From the NCBI RefSeq assembly GCF_921293095.1, contig NC_060247.1:53355111-53419110 (forward strand): 64,000 bases of DNA, in the 5' to 3' direction. Both the position numbers and the translations under genes were made by a program. Shown piece after piece: positions 25,259-36,100 of the stretch. Source of the stretch: Ischnura elegans (taxonomy: Eukaryota; Arthropoda; Insecta; Odonata; Coenagrionidae). The stretch's first letter is position 1. Each line of letters starts with the position of its first letter. The notes beneath the pieces were generated by a model. That model did not search any database, was not told where the DNA came from, and saw only the letters and a list, made by a program, of their open reading frames with translations.

Positions 25259-27070
25259 TTAATCTTCTAAATTATCCTTTGTGGGATAATATATAGCTCT
25301 GGTGCAGCACTGTTCAGGTACTTAATGGTGTCATGACTTTATAGAAGATAATAATCAGAGTTCTCATTTATGATGCCTTCCTCTTATTGCAGCATTTTTT
25401 ATATTAATTTTATTCTGCTATTCTGATTTATTTAATAATAGGTAATTTCTTGGCCATAGGACTGAGTATGATTTCAATGTTAACATTCATGCGTAATGCC
25501 CATCACATGCATTGAGGGTGGCCCGTTTTAAGTTCTTCCTGTTTAACTCACCCTGTGATTTAACCTGAAAATTGGTTTTAGACCAGTGAGGGTAGAGCTC
25601 ACCCTGGACTTAAACTCATGCAAGTGAAATTCACAAATTTTAGGGTTCGGGGGCCAGTTTCTTTCCCTGGGCATGGAAGAATTTACCTCCACGAGGCTCC
25701 GCGGTGCTGTGTTCCCTGAGCATTTCTGAACTGGGTTGTTAGAACAGCGTTTAAAAATGTGCAAGAACAGAGAGAGAAACACACATAAACATGGAAGATC
25801 ATCAACAAATGCTATGAAAACACCAAAGAATGCATGGGAATCCTTAAATGCACTCCAGCTGCATTTTCAGCCTCCTTCATTTTCGCCAGGGTGGAACCTC
25901 TCCAAAAAAGCTGGCCTTGGGGGAGGTTGCAACTCTGTTCCCGTTCCACATGTTCCTCAATGCATTCTTCTTCTACAGCAAACCATTTTTAGGATAATGA
26001 GGAGCTAAAGAAGAACTTGCTCAAAGAATTATGGCAATAATTATGCAACTATACATTAAGGCTATAATTAAGCCTGCTGATTTTTCTTCCTTGTTTCTGA
26101 TGTTCCTGATGATATGGTTCTCAAAATATTTTTATCTTGGTGAACTTCATGCCTTGGATTAGGATAAGCAATATTCAAGCCATTCATCACAAATGTGCAA
26201 ATTGATGAACTCAGGGGAGAGTCTAATGAAAGGAGCCATTACTCCCCCTCTGAGGGGTACATACATTAAGGTAATGTCCACTAATCCCTCAAGCCTTATT
26301 ATGGTCCATTCTCCATGGTTTAGGAATGAAAACAACTTTGGTGATATCATATCTGATGATGCTGGAGGCCAATCTCCAGTCTGACTAAGGCAGATGGGTG
26401 AGAGGCCTTTGCTGCATCTCCTTTGACTCGTTAAAATCAGGAAAGTGAGTCTCTGGCAGAAGTCTTAATGCTTCCTTGTCAAAATGTGAAATCTCCTGCA
26501 GGAAGCAAAAAAGATCTGTTCCTGCCTCTAGGTCTTTTGAAATTATTTTATGAAATCATGAAAGTTGCAAAACTGACTCCACTATTTTACAGAAACATCT
26601 CCAAGACTTCTTTTTAGAAATTTTTATCGCTGATTTGTACCGCTGTTGGGCTTCTGTAAAAGTTCAATCCTGTGACTATCGGATTGTCTTTGTTTTGTTA
26701 AAGGGTTTCCTTATCTTCTTTCATATACCTTCTAACTTTGCCCCGTACCAGGATGGATGGATGACAACTCCCTTTTCTAGTCTTTAGTGGGCAGCTAGCT
26801 TCATACAAAGAGATAATGCACTTCTGCACATGTTCCTTACACATTCCAATAATGGATATTAGCCATATGGTCTTGAATAAAAATTCTATAAAGTGCTCCA
26901 AAAGCCATAATGTATTGCACTTGTCCATTTTACACCAACCCAGGTTAAAACTGTATTGGTTGGCAGGGATGGAGTAAAGACAACAGGGACCAAACAGCTT
27001 CTCAACCGGCAAGCCTTGACACTCTCACACACACAAGCTAAACATGCCAGGAGTATGAGCTCAAGATTTA

Positions 27071-27205
27071 TATTAAGACTAGAGAGGTGTGAATAGTGCT
27101 ATTTCGGCCTCCAAGAAGCCCTTTTCAAAGTGGAAGTTATATCTTCTTAACAACACTAGGTTGAAGCCGAAATAGTGCTATGGCACCTCCCTTGTCTTAA
27201 TATCA
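27071..27205. repeat. Imperfect 40-bp inverted repeat resembling a Penelope terminus
   Basis: ATATTAAGACTAGAGAGGTG...ATAGTGCTATTTCGGC at the left is mirrored by the right end (minus strand ATATTAAGACAAGGGAGGTG...TAGCACTATTTCGGC). Next to it the minus strand has a GGCTT/AGGCC hairpin followed by GAAAT, a hammerhead-like 3' half; the 5' box is lost. Confidence 0.55.
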
Positions 27206-27228
27206 CCTTGACCTGTTCTTCTTGAATT

Positions 27229-27378
27229 TACCGTATATGTCTGAATATAGTCCTCCATTTTTTTCCAGAAATTCCCGTATTAAAAGTTAAGGGGGGGACT
27301 ATATTCAAACCCATTTTTTCCCCGAAACTCAAGCCTCAAAATTAGGGGGGGGGGGACTATATTCGGAGGAATACGGTA
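27229..27378. mobile_element. Small MITE with TACCGTAT ends
   Basis: About 150 bp. The left end TACCGTATATGTCTGAATAT is mirrored at the right by TACCGTATTCCTCCGAATAT on the minus strand, followed on both sides by AGTCC and C/G runs. No clear target duplication. Confidence 0.7.
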
Positions 27379-28135
27379 TTCTCTGTGTATGTATATGTGA
27401 GTGAGTGAATGTGAAGACTTGCTGATTAAGAGGCTGTGTTTGGTCCCTGCTGTCTTTACTCCATCCCTGCAAACCCATACAGTATAACCTGGGTCGGTGT
27501 AAAACAGACCATTGCAATGCATTATGAATTTTGGAGGGCTTCATCATACAATTTCACTTTTCTAAATTTATTGAGAGATGCCTGTGCCTGGTTGTCCCTC
27601 AAGTAATCCATATAAAACATCCAGTTAATGCTCCTGGAGTTCTGGACCTTTCAATGGCGATGATCTGGCAACAAGACTCTTTCTAGTCACCCACAGGACT
27701 CACCAAAATGTTGGTGCAAAACACTTGTCTGTCACCTCCTCTCCTTTGCTATTATAGAATGTGGATAAGTACCCCTATTGAGTACCTGAAGTTTCCTTAT
27801 CATGAGACACTCCACCATGGCCCTGCCGCTGTCATTGGAGTTGCTGCTTTACTACACTAATTTATGTGAGTTTGCATCACACCCCACTCACGGTTCTAGT
27901 AGATTATTAGATCTGCAGTTACTAACCAACCTCCTGAACTCTACAGACTGTGGCAGATTTGGAGAATCGTATGGCAAGTAGGAGGAGCATATGGTGATTC
28001 TCCTCAAGTCGACAGCAGTCCCCAGAGTCAGTAAAGCTGTCGTCTGGTCCCTTGAGGTAAATCGAAGTAAAAACATAGCTCTCAAACCTTTTACACAGAC
28101 ATAGGTCTTAGGCCGATCAACTTGGTACAATAGAA

Positions 28136-28433
28136 GAGTGGTGCAATTAGGGGGAGGGTTTTGGGGGATAAAACCGTCCCTCGGGAAATTTTTAAGTTTT
28201 TTACTCATTTTACTGAAATGGATTGGTATTACTTATAGAATAGTGGTAAGATAAATCAAATATCCCCCAGAAAGCCGTAAAACTCACCATTTTGAACCGT
28301 TAATCTTAAAATTTTTCTGGAGGATGGCCCCTGCAACCCCCGCTTACCCTGGTGGGTATGCAATACCCCCTACACCCCTAAATATTAATTGCACCTTAAA
28401 TCTCCCTAGCCTTAATTCTTGGCTGTGGCCCTG
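28136..28433 (-). mobile_element. hAT-type MITE, copy B
   Basis: 298 bp, inverted relative to copy A at 20039-20345 and similar over its whole length (shared GAATTAAGGCT, GGTTCAAAATGGTGA, TTATCCCCCAAAACCC). The flanks CAATAGAA (28128-28135) and CAATGGAA (28434-28441) are an 8-bp target-site duplication with one change, as for hAT. It sits inside the endonuclease part of the LINE relic. Confidence 0.88.
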
Positions 28434-28512
28434 CAATGGAAAACTTTACCCAATGCCGTATTTAAACCTCTGATTCTCCTATGGAAAGCCCATGGTTCAT
28501 GAATCAGGGTAA

Positions 28513-29515
28513 TGTTGACCTCCTCCCCAAAATATTCCATGAAGAAATTTGCCATGGGCGGTGAAAGTGAGAACCTTATGGTCATGCCATCCATCTGCTC
28601 TTAGAAAATTCCATTGTAGGAGAAGGACATTGATGTTAAGATGTAACAAACATGCTCCACAGTGTTGCTGTTGAATCTGCTTTCCAGGAGTTGCAGGTGT
28701 CTGCGAGGGGAACAAGGGTGAATAGTGGCCCAGCATCAAAACTGATGACGTCAGTGGAGTTAATTCTAAATCCTTCCAGGATTTTTACAAATTGAAATCT
28801 TGTGGTGGTGCACACTGGAACTCACATGGGGTGCCAAGATTCTTGTGAGGTATTTTGCCAGATTGTAGGTAGCTGATCCTGTGGTACTCACAATCAGGAT
28901 TACTGGCATCCTTTATTTATGGAGTTTTAGTAACCCATACAATCCAAGAAGAACATCAGTTGGTGGTGACTTGAGCAGTTTGGCAGTCTCGGACAGAAGG
29001 GCAGCTTTTTACAAGAGTCTTCCTGGAGGTACTGTCGGAAGAATCACAGGAGAGTCTCCAGTAGACATCATCTGAGGGAATATCTTGGACATTTTTATGG
29101 AAGCCCTCAGTCTTCATTATTGAAGTGGCATTGCCGTCATCATTCAGCAAAATGGTGATATATTTTTTCTTCAATGGTTTTGGAGGGTGATCTGTTCTTT
29201 CCCAGTGATATTGGGCCATAGTGGTGGGGCCCTTTTAAGGACCACAGAAATCTCACTTCCTCCAACAAGTCCTCAGGTGTATGCTTCACCCTCTGCTCTG
29301 TATCTCCAATGATGTCCCTGCATTGTGGGGGATGACTCCAGGGTGCCGAAACGAAGTTGAAATCCTTGGACACTATTGAAATAGTGTTCTACCTCCATAG
29401 AGAAGAAGATCCTCTTCAAAGGCAATTGTCGTTTAAGGGTCAAGAAAAGGTTTAGGGTCAGGTGGATGGTAACCAGTGGTGTCCAACTAACCGAGGAGTG
29501 GCCCCCACATTTCAA
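28513..29515 (-). pseudogene. Penelope-like reverse transcriptase relic
   Basis: Reading the minus strand in shifting frames gives, in order: LSKDFNFVSAPW (N-terminal PLE motif) near 29373; ITILLNDDGNATSIMKTE (PADKGNATVVM block of PLEs); SDDVYWRLSCD; FDAGPLFTLVPLADT (catalytic motif A region, with its Asp in FDAG); DGMTIRFSLSPPMANFFMEY (motif B region). Sequence after FFMEYF switches to LINE, so the YxDD motif and GIY-YIG are absent. Multiple frameshifts and stops show it is long dead. Confidence 0.85.
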
Positions 29516-32500
29516 TCACTAAAACAGGAGAAAAACATAAGCAGAAAACCTGTTCTGAAAATATGAATTACAGAAAATTATTCTTGCTTGAAAGTTTACA
29601 AGCATTACTAGTTATTGCACGGATTAGAAGCTTACCTCATATTGATCATGTGGCTGAGTAATCAAGTCAGATGAAATTTTTTGTGTAACTCATGTGATAG
29701 CATCTAATCTCATACTACAATTCTTTGTTAGTCACAGAATGTTTTAAAATGAATATTCTTGTCATCCACAACTTTCCTATCCTATTAGTATCACAAATAA
29801 ATTTCCATCCATGAGAATGTTTCAGTGTAATGATGACTCCCCTATGATGTAAATTCAAAACCTTAACCTATGAAAGTTACTTGATTTACTTAGTTGGTAG
29901 ATTCAAATCACCAGTGAGTATGGTGACAAAACAGTAGCCAGTCATTTGAGAGGATTTCTGAATGAAAAAGCATCAGTACTTTTGAAATGTCCACCAAGCT
30001 TTCTATAAGTAGTCCTTATCGCCAAAAAATTCGAGCATTCTCTCCATAAAGGGTAATCTTTTAATCCTCAAGCAAGCTCTTTTGGGAATACATCCAGTTT
30101 GGGGAGGTACTACTATGAATGAGCCTTCCTGAAAGTTGGATGGGTAGGCACCATTGTGAAATCTCAGCCACTAGCTGGACTTTGGAGAGTAGTACCCTCA
30201 GTCCAGGCCCAAGTGGTTCATTTTTTATTACCAGGACTTCACACTTGGAAACAGTCATCAATATATATGTAAATGAGATGAGCTGGAAATGTTCTAAATA
30301 ATTATGTGCTTGATTTTGGAGATGGCCTAGAACTATCCTTTATGATATTCTAACTCACTAACCTACCAATCGTGTGTATGCCATCCTGAGTCAAATTCTA
30401 TCCCTATCTCACCGTTGAGTTCAAACGGTTTGAACTAAAGCACCCTAGTGTTCATATCCAAAAGAGTCCACCCCATTTCCTAATCTAAACTTCTTGGAAG
30501 GAAGAATACCTAACTTGTGTAGTGTTTTCATGGCTAGCATAGCTGTGAAGGTGGAGGTTTCTTAGATTTCCAGTGGTAGCATTCAGTATTTGCCAGTACC
30601 TTACACTCTTCCTTGCACCACCCTCCATTGTCCTGTTATTCACCTCTCTCTTCCTCTGTAATTTATCTCTATTGCCTGTCCCCACAGTGAAACAGATCCA
30701 CCATTCTTCCACTAATTCTGAACATCTTCCCATTCTGTAAAGCATTCTCTCATTTCAACCAAAATTTTTTGGTGTACCCTGATTTGCACCATGTGATGAT
30801 TTCACCATGGTGTAGATTGAACCTTCCACATCTTACTCGAACTATTACATTTCTCCTCTCTTCAGCCATTATTTCCTGCCATAATTTGTGTCTTTATAGG
30901 TGCTCTCTCCCTTTCTTCCTTAAAATTCTTTTTGTCTATCATTTTTCTTGATGTATTCTTCTCCAGTTCCTAGAGTTCCATACCCTTTCCCAATTTATAG
31001 GCTTCGAAATTCCACCTTCTAGCCCTTCTCTGTTTCTAAGCTTTTTATACCATAAATTACATTTCATCAGCTATGGATTGTGGTGTGAATCTATCCATCA
31101 CTGCAGACTTTCTTCCTTTCATTCTATCCCTGAGCTCGGTTCTCTCTCTATTACTCAACCTCATTCCACTTTTCATGATTTTTTGCAGCCCCTCTCTCCT
31201 AATGCGGTACATATACCATTCAACAACCTACCCAGCCTCCCCCTCAATTCCTATGGGTGTTTTCTTACCTTCGCTCTCTATGCATATGGAACCCCATCAT
31301 TTGTCTTTCTCTCTATACATTTCACCATCCCCATGCCTATGTTTCAGATGCCTCGGGCCTTATCTAGTCCCGTATTTCTGTCCCACCGAGCACTATGATC
31401 CATGTTACTCTTAAGTCATTTCTTTACATTTTTACCCTACTAACCTCTCAATAACTCTCTTGTATTTTTTAAAGGCCTCCATTGCCAAACACGATCTTTC
31501 CTTATAAAGTTACCACGGAGTCTTTTTTCCTCCCATGTAGTTAAAATTGTTCAGTCTTTTCAAACTTGTGACCCTATTTTAACTCTATATTTACTCTTGA
31601 AACTTTGTGAAACTACATGATTTTTGCCCAATTAGGATTACAGAAGGGTAAATAAGAGCTAAAAATATATCCTTACTATCTTTGAGTTACAGATAGAACA
31701 ATTTTTATTAATGGCATAATCATGTTGCCACACACACTCAAATGCATGCATAGCAATTGCAACCTTGCTTGCATGCATATAACTCAAAGGGTAAATCGTG
31801 GTTAAAACATCAGAAAACAAAAAAGTTGAAATACGTAAATATTTATGGATAAGGCATCCATTAATAGGTGGAGGTAAAGCCATTAGCAAAAAAAATGACC
31901 CTTAGATCTAAATGATGCACATCTTAATACAAAAGATCACTTGGCATTTTTGAGTAATTTTCTCATGTAACAATTTTTCCAACCATTAGGCTCAGATTCA
32001 ACATTATTCATTCCATTTATTGTTTGTATCGGATATTTATAGCCAAAATTAATCGAGACTGATATGTAGCTTCTGGCAATATTAAGCAAGGATGGGTCTG
32101 CTTTCACACAACTGTACAGCATAGTTTGACAGATGTAATGAAAAGATTTTCCAAGACCAGGTATGAAAATCACCAACATTTGCCTGATTCCCAGTAACCT
32201 AACCTATTTTACCAAACTTGTTGCCATCTAGATATATGCACTCAAAAATAGTAGGGATCGGTCATCAAATCAACCAAATGCCCAAGATTTGAGGATTCAA
32301 ACGTTTGAATGTTGACTCGATAAGATTCAAACTGGAACATGAAGGGTTCTAAATAGCATCCTTATCTTTGTCACAGTTACATTGTGAATGACTTGTACTT
32401 CAATACTACCAATGTTCTTTCTGTAAAGAAAATGTAGGAGTACAATAACTTACTCTAAATAGGGAATAATACAACTTCGAAGTCACTAATGTTTACATTG

Positions 32501-33057
32501 AGCTTCCCGGGATTTCCTGGACTAAGGATACATATGGTCAGTTCCAACATACACTACTTTTTATTACCTTATTACCTTAAAAGCTTGTAAGGGCAATATC
32601 ACACCAGAAATGATACAAAAATTTTTGACATGCTTCAACTGTTACTAAGCTAGCAATTTATTTTTTCTTAGTCTGAGGCGCAAGAAGAAAGAAACATTAC
32701 TGCATTACAGGAAAATAGGAAATTTAGGAATGTCTGAGGAGATGATGGAAATAACTGTTTTAAGTTCCTTCCGGCCAATAAATTAGACAATATTAGGTAT
32801 TTGCATATCTTAACAGTGCTTACAAGTTCAACATTTGTCAAGAATTCATAAGCTCAAAAATATAGCCCACTCAAGAGCATACATTAAACTATTTCAAACT
32901 CTCAATAAGTTATTTATCTCAAGTTATGGACAATTATTCTTTACAAAAATATAACACAAAATTAGTACTTAATCGCATTCAGGAGATGTTTAACATCAAC
33001 CATCTTATTAAAATATACTCAGGCAACGGGAAAATTTTCTATTAATTATAATTTGAG
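29516..33057. other. Intergenic stretch between converging genes
   Basis: No host exon or complete element recognised. 30480-30760 read on the minus strand and 31070-31400 are less AT-rich and could be old element debris, but no motif supports a call. Confidence 0.5.
32657..32662 (-). other. Candidate polyadenylation signal of HSPBP1
   Basis: TTTATT on the plus strand, AATAAA on the coding strand, about 400 bases after the stop. Plausible position, but the sequence is AT-rich and other hexamers may exist. Confidence 0.35.
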
Positions 33058-33129
33058 TTATCTTTCTTCTTCTTCTGGATCTCCAGAGAATACAACTTTA
33101 AGAAGTTCATGGCAATAATCACCTTCCTC
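33058..33129 (-). CDS. HSPBP1: HSPBP1 exon 6 with stop (residues 339-361)
   Basis: The acceptor is TTACCTTATAG; there are 24 codons including TAA at 33060-33058. It encodes EEGDYCHELLKVVFSGDPEE and a short acidic/Arg end. A tiny last exon that ab initio predictors would easily miss; the phase and the YCHELLKVVFS helix support it. Confidence 0.9.
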   Translation of the reverse strand, partial: EEGDYCHELLKVVFSGDPEEEER

Positions 33130-36100
33130 CTATAAGGTAAAAAAAACATTTTTAGAAATTTTTTAAATATGTACATAATTAATGTATGCATTTTAGAGAT
33201 TCATCATACTTTATTCCTTGAAATCTGCAAGATATGAGCTGATGCCTCACACTATTCCCATTTCAAAGAAGTCAATCTCCGATACATAATTGTTAGAAAA
33301 CGTTTCTTACATACATTCAAAATTTCTGATCAAAAAAATAAATTGATAATCCTGTGTTCTTCTAATAGAACAAGTTTCATTGAAATTAATTGTGAGGATA
33401 AATAGAGCTGGTGACAGGTTATGAATGTACTAAAGAAGAAATGAATCTAATAATGCGAATACTGAAGAAGATGAAAATCATTAATTTTATTAAAATTCCA
33501 GAAAATTTAAATTCATATCTTCTTTAGTACATACAGTGTCCATTCAATAATTATCGAGACTGGTTCGCTGTAGCTTCAACAATGCGGTGGATGGGGTCTG
33601 ACTTGTCAGCTTGGCCAGTTCAGTCGCCTCTGGGCATGTGTTGAGACAGCAGGTTGATTGTTGTGATGCTTGATTGTATGTGGTGTCATCATGCCAGCAT
33701 TAAGCACTGTCGAGCAATGCTACGCTGTGAAGTTTTGTGTTAAACTCAGGAAATCAGCGTTGGAGACCCTTGAACTCATTAAAAGGCTTATAGAGATCAT
33801 GCCTTAAGCCGCAAAAGAGTTTTTGAGAGGCACAAAATGTTTAAGGAAGGCCGTGAGCTCATTGAAGATGAGCACCACATCGGATGCCCGACGACTGCTC
33901 AAACCGATGCTCAGGTGGGCAAAGTGAGAAACGTTTTGGACTCTGACAGGAGTTTAACCATTGCTCTTATCATTGAGGAGACCGGGTTTTCAGTCGGAAC
34001 CATCCACCCCATTGTAACAGAGGATCTTGTGATGAGGAAAGTGTGTGCAAAGCTGGAGCGATATCGCGTAATGCGCATGCGATCATCCATTGCCAAGAAT
34101 TGGAAACTTCACCACGACAATGTGCCGCGCCACAGTGCATTTGTTGTGCAGCAGCTTCAAGCGAAATTCGGCGAGATAACATTGCCTCACCCCCCCCTAC
34201 AGCCCCGACCTGGCTCCACCTGACTTTTTCTTGTTTCCGTGATTAAAAAGGGTGCTCAAAGGATATCGGTTCGACTCCATCTAGGCGGTTCAAGTGGTGA
34301 CGACAAAGGCCCTGGGCAGTATTTCGAAAACTGATTTCCAGAGGGCTTTTGACGATTGCATCAATGCAGGAGGAATGTATTTTGAGGATTATAAAGTAAT
34401 TATTATGATAACCGCAATTAATTTAGATTTTTAGAATCAGTCCCGATACTTATTGAACGGACCCTGAACATAACCTTTCACCAGCACTATTTGTCCTTAC
34501 CATTTATTTTAACAAAATATTGTGCATACCATACAGCTACATGCAGAGTGCTATTAGAAATAGTACTGATTGAAGAATTTTTAACTGGTGCTATCTAATG
34601 TTAGAAGTGAATGGCAATCCAGGTTTTGACGGCTAAATCCCTATTCAGAAAACAGTTTTTTCACTCTTTTCAGAAAAAAACATCAGTTCACCCTCTTAGA
34701 GATGAAATAGAAGAGCACAGGGAAAAAAGCAACAACTCAGCAAAATTCCTTGCTACAGTACAAAACAATTTTTTCCACAACTCCCACTTAGTTGAAGAAA
34801 ATATTTTTTCCTCTAAGTATAATTAAGCTGAAGTTATCCAAGTTCCATCCTCGTTTCATTTCATTCAGATCCCTTGTGATAAAATGCGAGTCAGCTTTGA
34901 TCAGGGCTCCAAATGAGCAATGTAGCTTTACCCCACCCTATTTATCCAGCAGAGAGGTGGCATAAGCTCCCATGACAATGCTTGCTGCTGTAACCATCAA
35001 GAACAATCATCAGCCACTTCACTATCATACCAGAAATAAGATTCTTTTTTATGGATGAAGTTTGAAGCAAACCAAGTTCACAAAGCTTTAAAAAACTTTC
35101 CGTTACATAGATACTTCCACAGCTTCAGCCGCGTGTACATATGGGGGCCGCCCGCATTGCAGAACCACAATTGCGACTTTTTTATATCTAAAGATAGTAT
35201 TGTCTTAATTACAGTATACAGTAGACTCTCGTTAACACGAACAATGTTATTATGAAGTTCTCGTAATTACGAAGCAATTTGTTGGTCCCGACGAAGAGGC
35301 CTATCCATTCTATAGTAAAAGAAATGTTACGACAAAATTTTCATTATTACAAAATTACGAAATTTCAACTTTGGCACTCTTGGAGTTTGCCGATGCGACA
35401 CGACGTGGCGTAGAGGAACTCGCAGTTTGGGCATAATCTGAACAAAGTATCATTTCATCCGGTGTGAGGTCAGGAACTGTTCAGCATTTCCCCATTCCTT
35501 TTTCTGGCGGACAGCGATTTCTGTCGGCTTTAGCTACGTTGCAGCTAGATAAGATCAAGCTAGTTCAGTTGAGTTAACACACAATTGTGATATAGTGTTG
35601 CACTATGCAGGATAACCACTCTCCTCAATGCCTTGTATAGGTTTATCAACTTTCGAGCAAGGTCTCAGAACACATCTTCCTCGTATATCGAGGACTTGCT
35701 CATAATTTAATCGTGTATATTGTACAATTGACTCTGAAGATTATTAGTGCGGGTGTTTGAAGAGACAAGAAATTTTGACAAAGTATGTTTTTTTTCTTTC
35801 AATGATTCCTGAGATGATGTTGCATTGGCCAACATCGCATCGCCCTACTCGAAAGGTGCCAAATTTCAAATGTCGGGCACGCTTGAACTTTCCCAATTTT
35901 CGTATTTCTGAAAGTTCGTAAATCGTATATTCGTAAGAAGAGGACTTACTTTACGTCCAATTTATGAGTGGTAATGTGTGGGTCACCATGATTCCACAGG
36001 AATGAAGCTTATCATACGTTGTTGCGTGCATACTGAAGTATCTCCTACTGAAGAAAGAACCATAATTGACACTCTTGCACACAGTGCACGAGGAGAACTT

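Larger units (their letters stand above)
26907..27522. repeat. Inverted pair of ~108-bp LINE-derived segments
   Basis: 26907-27015 and the reverse complement of 27415-27522 share TTTTACACC, CAACCCAGGTT-like and GCAGGGATGGAGTAAAGACA blocks followed by GGGACCAAACA. The block between them holds a small MITE and a PLE-type inverted repeat. The pair lies inside the LINE relic, so one copy is a secondary inversion-duplication. Confidence 0.75.
26230..28512 (-). pseudogene. LINE relic (I/LOA-like): endonuclease, linker and start of reverse transcriptase
   Basis: The minus strand in shifting frames gives an apurinic-type endonuclease (LIHEPWAFHRRIRGLN; then, past an inserted hAT MITE, DRPKTYVCVKG, ICSSYLPYDSP, VGCDANSH, LQVLNRGTYP, LLPDHRH), a linker (LYEASCPLKTRKG) and the beginning of the reverse transcriptase (RYKSAIKISKKKSWRCFCK; TKVVFIPKPWRMDHNKA). 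Order and spacing fit a telomere-to-I-clade insect LINE. A rearranged block (26907-27522) interrupts it. Stops and frameshifts throughout. Confidence 0.8.
33370..34520. repeat. Foldback (long inverted repeat) element that received the mariner
   Basis: Left arm, about 33393-33446 (AGCTGGTGACAGGTTATGAA then TGTACTAAAGAAGAAATGAA), is matched by an inverted right arm that is split by the mariner: ATTCATATCTTCTTTAGTACAT at about 33511-33532 and AACATAACCTTTCACCAGCA from 34467. Removing the mariner restores a continuous inverted copy. Weaker similarity extends outward on both sides. Confidence 0.75.

Noticed and set aside
26340-26400. CTGATGA followed by a perfect CTGGAG/CTCCAG hairpin, looking like a hammerhead
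   Set aside because: The GAAA box is missing, and the stretch lies inside the minus-strand LINE relic at the start of its reverse transcriptase, which explains it better.
30061-31414. Several 60-113-residue frames on both strands in the intergenic region
   Set aside because: No family motif on either strand; possibly old element debris but not supportable.
33837-34223. 128-residue open frame as a host gene
   Set aside because: It is a mariner transposase with the first catalytic block deleted, inside mariner terminal repeats.
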